Positions 20,170-28,372 of a stretch of DNA of 64,000 nucleotides are shown one piece after another. Source of the DNA: Paracoccaceae bacterium (GTDB lineage Bacteria > Pseudomonadota > Alphaproteobacteria > Rhodobacterales > Rhodobacteraceae). Each line of letters starts with the position of its first letter. The first letter of the stretch is position 1. Where the stretch lies: NCBI GenBank assembly GCA_024742705.1, contig JANSXZ010000011.1:59972-123971 (forward strand), written 5' to 3'. The translations under genes were made by a program, and so were the position numbers. Below the pieces are notes generated by a model. That model worked only from the letters and a program-made list of their open reading frames with translations, did no database searches and had not been told where the DNA came from.

Positions 20170-20937
20170 ATGGAACTGAAAGACAAGATCATCGTCGTGA
20201 CCGGCGCGGCCAGCGGCATCGGACGGGCCATGGCGGTGCGGTTTCATCGCGAAGGCCCGAAGGCCATCATCTGCGTCGATCTCAATCGCGCCGGTGCGCA
20301 GGAAACGGCGGATATGGTGGATGGTGTGGCATTCGAGGTGAATGTCGGCCGGCCGTCGGAAGTAACCGGCATGATCGACACGGTCGAGGCCGAAGTCGGG
20401 CCAATCGATCTGTTTTGTTCGAACGCGGGCATTTCTGTCGCTGGTGGCGTCGAGGTTGCCGATGAGGATTGGCAGCGGATCTGGGACATCAACGTGATGA
20501 GCCACGTCTGGGCGGCGCGCCACCTGGTGCCCCTGATGACGGAACGCGGCGGCGGATATCTTTTGAACACCGCTTCGGCCGCGGGCCTTCTGAACCAGAT
20601 CGGCAGTGCACCCTACGGCGTGACGAAACACGCCGCCGTCGGGTTGGCGGAATGGCTGGCGATGACCTACGGCGATCAGGGCATCAAGGTCAGCGTGCTG
20701 TGCCCGCAAGCGGTGCGCACCGAAATGACCCGAGGCCACGAGGATCATGTTGCCGCCATCGATGGCATGATGGAGCCGGAGCCGGTGGCGGAAGCCTGTG
20801 TCGAGACGATCCGCGCCGAGACGTTTCTGGTTCTGCCGCACCCGGAGGTTCTGGGGTACATGCGGCGGAAAACCGAAAACTACGACCGCTGGATCGGCGG
20901 GATGCGCAAGCTGAACCGCAAGTACGGCGGCTTCTGA
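20170..20937 (+). CDS. Short-chain dehydrogenase/reductase (SDR)
   Basis: 255 residues; TGAASGIG near residue 12, NAGIS near 86, YGVTK near 150, followed by CPQAVRTEM. The C-terminal part (PHPEVLGYMRRKTENYDRW) is of the type found in SDRs annotated as acting on bulky hydroxy compounds, without the usual TGQ ending. It is last in the + strand operon, 4 bases after the other SDR, and ends about 120 bases before the convergent amidohydrolase gene. The substrate is unknown. Confidence 0.85.
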   Translation: MELKDKIIVVTGAASGIGRAMAVRFHREGPKAIICVDLNRAGAQETADMVDGVAFEVNVGRPSEVTGMIDTVEAEVGPIDLFCSNAGISVAGGVEVADEDWQRIWDINVMSHVWAARHLVPLMTERGGGYLLNTASAAGLLNQIGSAPYGVTKHAAVGLAEWLAMTYGDQGIKVSVLCPQAVRTEMTRGHEDHVAAIDGMMEPEPVAEACVETIRAETFLVLPHPEVLGYMRRKTENYDRWIGGMRKLNRKYGGF

Positions 20938-20983
20938 GCGCGGCTGCGCCAGGAACCAGCACCTGCGCGCGGCTGGATATGGC

Positions 20984-21022
20984 TGGGGCGCTGCCCCAGA
21001 CCCCGGGATATTTACAGCAAAA
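20984..21022. repeat. Palindromic intergenic repeat, copy 1
   Basis: Perfect palindrome-like hairpin TGGGGC-GCT-GCCCCA (20984-20998), then GACCCCGGGATATTTACAGC and an A-rich AAAAGGAAGG tail that merges into the terminator. It shares its core with copies at about 39433, 38150 and 55370 and its tail with the one near 29000. It lies between convergent operons. Confidence 0.7.
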
Positions 21023-21050
21023 GGAAGGCGGCATTGATGCGCCGCCTTCC
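21019..21050 (-). terminator. Intrinsic terminator of the amidohydrolase operon
   Basis: Ten-base perfect stem GGAAGGCGGC/GCCGCCTTCC (21023-21032 and 21041-21050) with an 8-base loop. Read on the - strand it is followed by TTTT (21019-21022), four bases beyond the stop codon of the amidohydrolase gene. It may also block read-through from the + strand operon. Confidence 0.75.
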
Positions 21051-21053
21051 GTT

Positions 21054-22082
21054 TCAAAGGCGGTAGGTGTCACGCGCGGTGCTGCAAAAGAGCGCGGTCT
21101 TGGCATCTTCGTCGAGCGGATCGGCGATTTTCTTGAAGGCGTTCCAGATCACCGGGTAGCTGAGCGATACACGGTCGACGGGGAAGTTGCTTTCGAACAT
21201 GCAGCGGTACGGGCCGAAGCAATCGAGCATGTGGCGATACCATTTGCCGTGGGTTTCAGCGATTTCATCCGAGCCGGGCGGGCGGTCGCGGGTGTGGTAG
21301 GACCAGCCGTTGTCGGGCATTGCCAGCCCGCCCAGTTTCGCGCGCAGGTTCGCGCAGCGCGCCAGCCCTTCCATATCGCGCTGCCATTGCGCGAACAGCG
21401 TGTCGCGCTGACCGGTGAAGCGCCCGACGCCGAGGGGCGTGCTGAAGTGATCGATCACGATCACCGTGTCGGGCACGGCGCGGGCCAGATCCGCCAGGGC
21501 GTCGATCTGGTGGTGATATTGCCAGGTGTCGTAGGTCAGGCCGCGCGCGCCCAGACGCGCCAGACCGCTGCGGAAATCGGGATCGGCATAGAGGCCGGGC
21601 GTGCCGCGCCCCGGGATCGTGAGGGCCGCGGGATCGCTGTCGCAGGCGCCGGCGTGGCGGATGCCGCGCAGCAGGCCGTTGCCGGCTTTTTCATGGGCGT
21701 CGAGAACCCGGTCCAGATCCGGATCGCGCAGATCGGCGTGGGCCACGATGCCGGCGATCTGTGCCCGATCGGGCCGGGCGGCGGCTTGGGCGGCAATCCG
21801 TGCGACCTGTGCGGTTTCACCGACCGGACGCATGTTCTGCGGCCCGTCGGTTTCGTAGTACGAGCGGCATTCGATGAACACGGTCTGGAGCACATTGTGG
21901 CCGGAACCCGTGTCGCGCCAGAGCGCGTCGAGTTCGTATCGCCCGCCGTTGCGATCCCAGAGGTGGTGGTGCGGATCGACGATCTCGCGGTCGGGATCGA
22001 GAATGGGTTCGGATACCAGCGCCAGCCAGTCCTCGCGCACCTCCATGCCGCGCACCCAGCCGGGATAATGCGGCGCGGTCAT
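21054..22082 (-). CDS. Amidohydrolase_2 family (COG3618-type, lactonase-like TIM-barrel hydrolase)
   Basis: 342 residues from ATG at 22082 (MTAPHYPGWVRG), chosen because it overlaps the TesB stop by ATGA; a longer frame upstream is only tesB read out of frame. The metal-binding signature IVDPHHHLWD is near residue 38, and VIVIDHFSTPLG near 205 supplies another metal or active-site region. Relatives include sugar-acid lactonases (fuconolactonase type) and pyrone-dicarboxylate lactonases, so hydrolysis of a lactone is the best guess. In the context of ACAD10/11-like genes a gamma-lactone that opens to a 4-hydroxy acid would make sense (inference). Last gene of the - strand operon. Confidence 0.82.
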   Translation of the reverse strand: MTAPHYPGWVRGMEVREDWLALVSEPILDPDREIVDPHHHLWDRNGGRYELDALWRDTGSGHNVLQTVFIECRSYYETDGPQNMRPVGETAQVARIAAQAAARPDRAQIAGIVAHADLRDPDLDRVLDAHEKAGNGLLRGIRHAGACDSDPAALTIPGRGTPGLYADPDFRSGLARLGARGLTYDTWQYHHQIDALADLARAVPDTVIVIDHFSTPLGVGRFTGQRDTLFAQWQRDMEGLARCANLRAKLGGLAMPDNGWSYHTRDRPPGSDEIAETHGKWYRHMLDCFGPYRCMFESNFPVDRVSLSYPVIWNAFKKIADPLDEDAKTALFCSTARDTYRL

Positions 22083-22945
22083 TTGGGTTTTATCGGGCGG
22101 ACCAGCCCCTCTTGTGCCACGCTTGCCACCAATGTGCCTCCCTGTGTGTAGATCGCGCCGCGGTTGAACCCGCGCGCGCCGCCCGTGAAGGGCGCGTCCA
22201 TCGTGTAAAGATGCCAGTCTTCGAAGCGGATCGGCGCATGAAACCACATGGCGTGATCCAGCGAGGCGGTCATCACCTCGCCTTGGAACCATGTCTTGCC
22301 ATGCGGACGCAGCGACGAGCCGAGAAGGTTCATGTCCGAGGCATAGGCCAGCAGGCAATGCTGCATCCGTGGCCCCTGCCCGGCAGCGGCCTCCATTCGG
22401 AACCACAGGTGATTGACATCGCCCACGGGTGCCGGATCGAACAGGTCGCGGGGGTCTACCTCGCGGATTTCTATCGGCCTTTCGCGCAGGAAATCGCCCC
22501 GGATCTTCTGCGGGATACGGTCGAGGTAGCGGTCGCGCAGTTGCGGCCGGGTCAGCAGGCCTTCGGGGCCTTCGACTTTCGGCATCTGGTGCTGATACTG
22601 CCAGCCGTCTTCATCGACGTGGAAAGACGCCGACATGTTCAGGATCTGTTTGCCATGCTGGATCGCAACCACGCGCCGGGTTGTGAAACTGCCACCGTCG
22701 CGGGCGCGGTCGACCTGATAGATCACCGGGATCGACGGATCGCCGGGCCGGATGAAATAGGCATGCAGGCTGTGGCAGCTGCGATCGTCGACCGTGTGGT
22801 AGGCGGCCGCAAGCGCCTGGGCGATGACATGGCCGCCGAAAATCCGCACCGATGTTTCGCCGCCCGAACCGATGCCGCGAAACAGGTCGACCTCGAGCTG
22901 TTCGATATCCAGCAAGTTCAGGAGTTCTTCTGCGGGATCAATCAT
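22079..22945 (-). CDS. tesB: Acyl-CoA thioesterase II
   Basis: 288 residues, the usual TesB length with two hot-dog domains. Recognised segments are FGGHVIAQALAAAYHTV (about residue 37), HSLHAYFIRPGD (about 58) and the C-terminal SLDHAMWFHAP (about 230), which contains the family catalytic Asp, ending in ASVAQEGLVRP. It hydrolyses medium/long acyl-CoAs to free acid and CoA, possibly relieving CoA trapping. It lies 3 bases after the acetoacetyl-CoA synthetase gene and overlaps the amidohydrolase gene. Confidence 0.92.
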   Translation of the reverse strand: MIDPAEELLNLLDIEQLEVDLFRGIGSGGETSVRIFGGHVIAQALAAAYHTVDDRSCHSLHAYFIRPGDPSIPVIYQVDRARDGGSFTTRRVVAIQHGKQILNMSASFHVDEDGWQYQHQMPKVEGPEGLLTRPQLRDRYLDRIPQKIRGDFLRERPIEIREVDPRDLFDPAPVGDVNHLWFRMEAAAGQGPRMQHCLLAYASDMNLLGSSLRPHGKTWFQGEVMTASLDHAMWFHAPIRFEDWHLYTMDAPFTGGARGFNRGAIYTQGGTLVASVAQEGLVRPIKPK

Positions 22946-22948
22946 TTG

Positions 22949-24913
22949 TCAGGCTTTCCTGAGGTTTTCACGCGCCGCTGCATAGGCGACGAAGAAATCG
23001 AAGCTGGCCGGATTGGCCATCGAATCGCGGTTGACCACCTGCGCCGGGTCGCCGCCCAGCAGCAGTTTCTTGACCGGCACCTCGAGTTTCTTGCCTGAGA
23101 GCGTGCGCGGCACCTCGGCGATCTCGACAATTTCGTTGGGCACGAAACGGGCCGAGACCGCGCCGCGGATCGCATGCGCGATCTTGTCGCGCAGCGCATC
23201 GTCGAGCGCCACGCCGGGCATGGGCACCACGAACAGCGGCATGAAGCTTTCCCGGCCAAGGTATTCGAGATCGACGACCAGCGAATCGAGCACCTCGTCG
23301 AGCCCCTCGACCGCCTGATAGATCTCGGCGCTGCCCATGCGCAGGCCCTTGCGGTTGATCGTGGCATCCGAACGGCCATAGATCACTGAACCGCCTTCGG
23401 GGGTTATTTCGATCCAGTCGCCGTGGCGCCAGATGCCGGGGTAAGTGTCGAAATACGCCTCGCGCAGGCGGCTGCCATCATCGTCGCCCCAGAAGTACAG
23501 CGGCATCGATGGCAAGGGTTCGGTGCACACCAGTTCGCCGACGCTGCCGATCAGATCGTTGCCCGCCGCGTCAAAGGCGCGCACGGCGCAGCCCAGCGAC
23601 CTGGCCTGCATCTCGCCCTTGCGCACCGGCATCATCGGGTTTCCGGCCACGAAGGCACCGGCCAGATCGGTGCCACCCGAGATCGGCGCCAGCCAGAGAT
23701 CGGGTTTCACATCGCGGTAGATCCAGTCGTAGGCGTCTTCGGACAGCGGCGATCCGGTCGAACCCAGCGCCACCAGCGCCGTCAGGTCCAGATCGGCGGG
23801 CCGCACGCCGGCCTTCATGCAGCCCGAGAAAAACGCCGCCCCCGCGCCGAGATACGTCAGCCTTTCGGATGCCGCCACACGCCACAGCGCCAGCATGTCG
23901 GGGTGGTTGGGCGCACCGTCGAAAAGCACCAGTGTGGCGCCCTGCCCCAACGCGACCATCTGCGCGTTCCACATGATCCAGCCCGACGATGTCAGCCAGC
24001 AGAACCTGTCGCCGGCGCCCACGTTCTGGTGCAGCGATTGTTTCGCGCCTTCCAGAAGCACGCCGCCGTGGCCATGCACAATCGGCTTGGGGTTGCCCGT
24101 GGTGCCGGACGAATAGACCACCCACAGCGGATGATCGAATGGCACCTGCGCGAACTCCAGCGGTGGGTTGTCGGCGGTCAGGCTGTCCCATTCCACGGCA
24201 CCGTCCGGCAGATCGCCCACCAGCGGCACCCAGATCAGGTGTTCCACCGTGTCCAGCCCCGCGCGGATCGTATCCAGCAACGCCCGGCGATCGACGGTCT
24301 TGCCGGCATGCACATATCCATCCTGGGCGATCAGAACCTTGGGCGCGATCTGGCGGTACCGGTCGAGAATCGCCACATGCCCCATGTCGGGCGCGCATAG
24401 CGACCACACCGCCCCCAGAGAGGCCGTTGCCAGAAAGGCGATCATCGCGGTTTCGGTGTTGGGCAGAACCGCCACCACGCGGTCACCCGGCCCCACGCCC
24501 ATCGCACGCAGCCGTGCCGCAACGCTGGCCACCTGCGCGCGCAGCACGGCCCACGACAATTCACGGCGCGGTGCGGATTCGGAATGAACGATCAGCGCCG
24601 GCGCGTCCGGCGCGGTATCGGCCCGGCGCAGCATGTGCTGGGCGAAATTGGTGGTCAGCCCGGGAAACCAGACCGCGCCGGGCATCCGCCGGTCGGCCAG
24701 AACCGCAGTCGCCGGTGTTGCGGCCTGCATGTCAAAAAACGACCAGATCGACGACCAGAACCCGTCGAGATCGCGCACGCTCCATTCCCACATGGCGTTG
24801 TAATCGTCGAAATGCAGATCGCGGGTTTCGGCGAGAAACCGCATGTACTGGGCCATGCGGGTGCCTTCGGCCCATTGCGGATCGGGTGTCCACAGGATTT
24901 CACGGCCGGTCAT
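22949..24913 (-). CDS. Acetoacetyl-CoA synthetase
   Basis: 654 residues, matching acetoacetate-CoA ligases (about 650) and their N-terminal pattern (LWTPDPQWAEGTRM, then MWEWSVRDLDGFW). The adenylate-forming P-loop VVYSSGTTGNPKP is near residue 270, and the C-terminal catalytic lysine lies in RTLSGKKLEVPVKK near 620. It converts acetoacetate plus ATP and CoA to acetoacetyl-CoA, linking ketone bodies or PHB-type products to thiolysis. A thiolase lies at 38202-39398 and bdhA at 55421-56194. It overlaps the serine hydrolase gene by ATGA. Acetyl-CoA synthetase is less likely given the N-terminal pattern. Confidence 0.88.
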   Translation of the reverse strand: MTGREILWTPDPQWAEGTRMAQYMRFLAETRDLHFDDYNAMWEWSVRDLDGFWSSIWSFFDMQAATPATAVLADRRMPGAVWFPGLTTNFAQHMLRRADTAPDAPALIVHSESAPRRELSWAVLRAQVASVAARLRAMGVGPGDRVVAVLPNTETAMIAFLATASLGAVWSLCAPDMGHVAILDRYRQIAPKVLIAQDGYVHAGKTVDRRALLDTIRAGLDTVEHLIWVPLVGDLPDGAVEWDSLTADNPPLEFAQVPFDHPLWVVYSSGTTGNPKPIVHGHGGVLLEGAKQSLHQNVGAGDRFCWLTSSGWIMWNAQMVALGQGATLVLFDGAPNHPDMLALWRVAASERLTYLGAGAAFFSGCMKAGVRPADLDLTALVALGSTGSPLSEDAYDWIYRDVKPDLWLAPISGGTDLAGAFVAGNPMMPVRKGEMQARSLGCAVRAFDAAGNDLIGSVGELVCTEPLPSMPLYFWGDDDGSRLREAYFDTYPGIWRHGDWIEITPEGGSVIYGRSDATINRKGLRMGSAEIYQAVEGLDEVLDSLVVDLEYLGRESFMPLFVVPMPGVALDDALRDKIAHAIRGAVSARFVPNEIVEIAEVPRTLSGKKLEVPVKKLLLGGDPAQVVNRDSMANPASFDFFVAYAAARENLRKA

Positions 24914-26136
24914 CGCGTCAGCGCCCCGTGGATCAGCGCCTTCATTTCAGAGCGCCCCGGATAGGCGCTGGAGGGGGTGAGCTGGGTGAAGAATAGGGCC
25001 GTCACATCCGCCACCGGATCTATCCAGAAGAACGTCGACGCGATCCCGCCCCAGCTGAAATCGCCAACATGCCCCGGCACGCGGGCACGCGCGGGATCAA
25101 GAACCACGGCACCGCCCAGACCAAAACCCATGCCCTCCATAGGTTGTTCGGCGAAACTGTCGGGGCCCATCGAGGCGATGTCGCCCGGCAGATGGTTGCG
25201 CATCATGAAGCGGCAGGTCGCCGGCGACAACAGCTTCGCGCCGGCGCGCGACGTGCCCCCGCGCCGCAGCATGTCGCAGAAACTGTGGTAGTCGTCGATG
25301 GTGCCCACCAGTCCGCCACCACCGGAAAACAGCGTGGCCGCCTCCCAGGGCGATTTGCCCGGTGCATCCGTCTGACGCATGATCGGATCGCCGGTGGCCT
25401 TTTCCAGCGACAGACCATCGCCGGGCAACGAAGTGTAAAGCGCCGCAAGACGGTCGCCAGTGCCGGGCGCCACGGAAAACCCGGTCTGCGACATCTCGAG
25501 CGGGCCGAAGATCTCGTCGCGGAAGAACGCATCGAGTGACTTGCCCGACACCACCTCGACAACCCGGCCCAGAACGTCGATGGCCACCGAATACTCCCAG
25601 CTGCTGCCCGGCGCAAACGCCAGCGGCAGTTCGGCGACCTTGCGCACCATCGCGTCCAGCGTGCCGGCGCGCGGCGCGAAGCCCAGCTTGCCTTCGGTCA
25701 TCGCCGCCCCCAGCGGGCCGGGGTTGAAGCCATAGCTCAGCCCCGAGGTATGCGTCAGAAGCTGATGCAGCGTGGGCGTGGCGCAGGGCGCGCATTGGTC
25801 CAGACGTTCTGCGCCGGGCACCAGCGCCTGCATTTCGGCGAACTCGGGCAGGAACCGGCTGACCGGCGCGTCCAGGTGGAAAAGCCCGCGTTCGGCCAGC
25901 ATCATGATCGCAACCGAAGTCACCGGCTTGGTCATCGAAAAGATCCGCGCCACGGTGTCGCGCGTGAACGGCAGCCCGGCGTCGATGTTGCGCAAGCCTG
26001 TCTCGTGATAGAACACCTCGTTGCCGGCCTGCGTCACCAGAACGGTCGATCCGGGAAATTTCCCTTCTTCCACATAGGATTGCATCCAGTCCTTGATGCG
26101 CTCCATCCGGGTCATGTCAAATGCCTGATCGGTCAT
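24910..26136 (-). CDS. Serine hydrolase, beta-lactamase class C / EstB-like esterase
   Basis: 408 residues. The nucleophile motif SMTK places Ser67 and Lys70, and a YSV triad (Y-S-x) in SWEYSVAIDVLG near residue 180 matches the class C Tyr motif. No signal peptide is seen, so it is probably a cytoplasmic esterase or lactonase rather than a resistance enzyme. It lies 33 bases after the crotonase gene and overlaps the acetoacetyl-CoA synthetase start, so an ester- or lactone-opening role in the same pathway is a reasonable inference. Confidence 0.85.
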   Translation of the reverse strand: MTDQAFDMTRMERIKDWMQSYVEEGKFPGSTVLVTQAGNEVFYHETGLRNIDAGLPFTRDTVARIFSMTKPVTSVAIMMLAERGLFHLDAPVSRFLPEFAEMQALVPGAERLDQCAPCATPTLHQLLTHTSGLSYGFNPGPLGAAMTEGKLGFAPRAGTLDAMVRKVAELPLAFAPGSSWEYSVAIDVLGRVVEVVSGKSLDAFFRDEIFGPLEMSQTGFSVAPGTGDRLAALYTSLPGDGLSLEKATGDPIMRQTDAPGKSPWEAATLFSGGGGLVGTIDDYHSFCDMLRRGGTSRAGAKLLSPATCRFMMRNHLPGDIASMGPDSFAEQPMEGMGFGLGGAVVLDPARARVPGHVGDFSWGGIASTFFWIDPVADVTALFFTQLTPSSAYPGRSEMKALIHGALTR

Positions 26137-26169
26137 GTCTTCTCCTGTTCGCGTTCTGGCCTGGCGGGC

Positions 26170-26907
26170 TCAGCGCATCATCTTCTGCATGGCCGCGCGG
26201 GTTTCCGGGGTAAACCAGTTCGCGCGCGCGGGGCGTTGCAGCCCCTCGCCGATCCGGGCGCAGACGGCACCGCGGATCTGTGCCTTGATCGCACGATATG
26301 CGGCCGGCGGATGTTCGGCCAGCCGTTCGGCCGTGGCCAGGGCCCTGGCTGAAAGGTCATCCGGCGCCACCACCTCGTCGAGAATGCCGCGCCGCAATGC
26401 CTCCTCGGCGTCGATCGGATGGCCGCCCAGCATCAGCCGGCGCAGGTCGTCCGGCGCCAGCGCGGCGCGGGCGATCTCGAGCGGGCCCAGAGGGAAATCG
26501 ACGCCCACGCGCACCTCGGCCAACCCCAGAACCGCGCGCGGCGCCGCCACGCGGTAATCCGACGCCAGCACGAAAAACAGCCCGCCCGCGATCGCCGCCC
26601 CGTTCACGGCGGCCACCACCGGCTTGGGGCAGGCGTACATCGCCAGGAACCCCATGTTCAGCCCTTCGACAACCGCCGCCTGTTCGGCAGTATCGAACCC
26701 CTGCGCCTCTTTCAGGTCCAGCCCCGCCGACAGCACCTTTTGCGCACTGTCCACGATCACCGCGCGCACATCCGCGTCCTCGCCCAGAATGCGCATGTGA
26801 TCGGCCAGCGCCATCAGCATGGGCGCGCTCAGCGCATTCACCGGTGGCCGAGACAACGTCAGCCGCACGATCCCTCCCGGCAACTCCGACCGCACGATAT
26901 CCACCAT
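26170..26907 (-). CDS. Enoyl-CoA hydratase/isomerase family protein, atypical active site
   Basis: 245 residues from ATG 26907, set by the strong GGAGGGGGAG just upstream; a longer in-frame start would add 19 residues without family likeness. The crotonase fold is clear (SAGLDLKEAQG; NGAAIAGGLFFVLASDYR; LGLAEVRVGVDFPLG). The first catalytic Glu position (GGxxE) holds Phe, while the second (AEVRVG) is kept, so simple hydration is doubtful and an isomerase, hydrolase or other crotonase reaction is likelier. First gene of the - strand operon, divergent from the GST operon. Confidence 0.82.
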   Translation of the reverse strand: MVDIVRSELPGGIVRLTLSRPPVNALSAPMLMALADHMRILGEDADVRAVIVDSAQKVLSAGLDLKEAQGFDTAEQAAVVEGLNMGFLAMYACPKPVVAAVNGAAIAGGLFFVLASDYRVAAPRAVLGLAEVRVGVDFPLGPLEIARAALAPDDLRRLMLGGHPIDAEEALRRGILDEVVAPDDLSARALATAERLAEHPPAAYRAIKAQIRGAVCARIGEGLQRPARANWFTPETRAAMQKMMR

Positions 26908-26944
26908 CTCTCCCCCTCCGGCCGGTTGCGTGAAAGACCCGCGA

Positions 26945-26974
26945 TTGACAGGCTTTCCGCTCATATCCTAGGCT
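26945..26974 (+). promoter_or_regulatory. Candidate promoter of the GST operon
   Basis: Perfect -35 TTGACA (26945-26950) and -10 TAGGCT (26969-26974) separated by 18 bases, about 60 bases before the GST start. The -10 matches the loose alphaproteobacterial type only in part. Confidence 0.5.
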
Positions 26975-27035
26975 GCATTTGAACAGGACATTGCCCGCAA
27001 GTACAAGCAATGGCCGCAAAAATTTCGGGGGGACA

Positions 27036-27641
27036 ATGAAACTCTATTATGCGCCCAACACGCGGGCCGTGCGTGTCGCCTGGCTGCTTGAGGAACTCGG
27101 GCTGGAATACGATATCGCACACTACAAACTGGGCGATCCGGCCATGCGCGGCGCAGATTTCCTGCGCATCAGCCCGCTGGGGCGGGTGCCGGTTCTGGAA
27201 GACGGCGATGCGCGCCTGCTGGAATCCGGGGCGATCGTGCAATACATCCTGGCCCGTCACGCCGGGGGCCGGCTGCAACCCGCCGTGACCGATCCCGATT
27301 ATCCCGATTTTCTGCAATGGCTGCATTTCGCAGAAGGCATGCTGATGCCGCCGATCAACACGATTGTGGTGGAAACGGTTCTGTTGCCGCCCGAACGGCG
27401 CACCGAGATCAACGTCAAACGCGCGACCAAACTGCTGGGCCAGATGCTCACCGTGGTCGATCGGCGCATGAAAGGGCGCGACCATCTGCTGGGCGATTTC
27501 AGTGCTGCCGACATCATGACCGGACATGCGGTCATGGCGGCAGGACGGTTCGGCGCCGATCTGAACGAAACCGAAAACCTGGCCGCCTATGCCGCGCGGC
27601 TGGCGGCGCGGCCCGCGCTGCAACGGGCCGAAGCGTTGTGA
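27036..27641 (+). CDS. Glutathione S-transferase family protein
   Basis: 201 residues from ATG 27036, which has GGGGGGA at 27027-27033; an upstream in-frame start adds a segment unlike the family. The N-terminal thioredoxin-like domain (MKLYYAPNTRAVRVAWLL; SPLGRVPVLEDG; ESGAIVQYI) and a helical C-terminal domain are complete. It probably conjugates glutathione to, or uses it to process, an electrophilic metabolite. It overlaps the next gene by GTGA and forms an operon with an SDR and a kappa-class-like isomerase, which also uses glutathione in its family. Confidence 0.88.
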   Translation: MKLYYAPNTRAVRVAWLLEELGLEYDIAHYKLGDPAMRGADFLRISPLGRVPVLEDGDARLLESGAIVQYILARHAGGRLQPAVTDPDYPDFLQWLHFAEGMLMPPINTIVVETVLLPPERRTEINVKRATKLLGQMLTVVDRRMKGRDHLLGDFSAADIMTGHAVMAAGRFGADLNETENLAAYAARLAARPALQRAEAL

Positions 27642-28372
27642 CCGCGCCGGTCGCGCTTGTCGTCGGCGCCGGCGACTACATCGGCGCCGCCATCGCCCGC
27701 CGCTTCGCCCGCGAAGGTTTCACGCTCTGTCTCGCGCGGCGCAATGGCGACAAACTGGCGCCGTTGGTGGCCGAGATCGAGGCGATGGGCGCCACCGCCC
27801 ATGCCTTCACCATGGATGCCCGCCAGGAAGACAGCACCGCCGAGGTCTTCGCCCGCATCGAATCCGAAATCGGCCCGCTCGACGTGGTGATCTTCAACGT
27901 CGGCGGCAATGTGCGCTTCCCCATTCTCGAAACAACCGCGCGGGTTTTCCGCAAGGTCTGGGAAATGGCCTGCCTTGCGGGCTTTTTCACCGGGCGCGAG
28001 GCGGCACGTCACATGGTTCCACGCGGACGCGGCTGCATTTTCTTCACCGGCGCCTCGGCCAGCCTGCGCGGCAACGCCGGCTACGCCGCCTTCGCGGCCG
28101 GCAAGTCGGGACTGCGCGCCATGGCCCAGTCGCTCGCGCGCGAACTGGGGCCCGCCGGCATCCATGTCGCGCATCTGGTGATCGACGCCGGCGTCGATAC
28201 CGCGTTTGTCCGCGATATCCTGGCAAGCCAGGGCAAGGAGGTCGCGGCTCTTCCGCCGCACACGCTCATGTCGCCCGATTCCGTGGGCGATGCCTACTGG
28301 GCGCTCTACAACCAATCCCCTGACGCCTGGACGTTCGAAATGGATCTCCGCCCGCATCGCGAGAGCTGGTGA
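27638..28372 (+). CDS. SDR family protein lacking the catalytic tyrosine
   Basis: 244 residues from GTG 27638, whose last bases overlap the GST stop (GTGA). The cofactor loop VVGAGDYIG, the NVGGN equivalent of NNAG and the C-terminal HVAHLVIDAGVDT place it in an SDR subgroup often annotated only as SDR. The catalytic Y-x-x-x-K is F-A-A-G-K here (near residue 158): Tyr is Phe. Classical oxidoreductase chemistry may be altered. It lies between GST and the DsbA-like isomerase, all translationally coupled. Confidence 0.83.
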   Translation: MTAPVALVVGAGDYIGAAIARRFAREGFTLCLARRNGDKLAPLVAEIEAMGATAHAFTMDARQEDSTAEVFARIESEIGPLDVVIFNVGGNVRFPILETTARVFRKVWEMACLAGFFTGREAARHMVPRGRGCIFFTGASASLRGNAGYAAFAAGKSGLRAMAQSLARELGPAGIHVAHLVIDAGVDTAFVRDILASQGKEVAALPPHTLMSPDSVGDAYWALYNQSPDAWTFEMDLRPHRESW

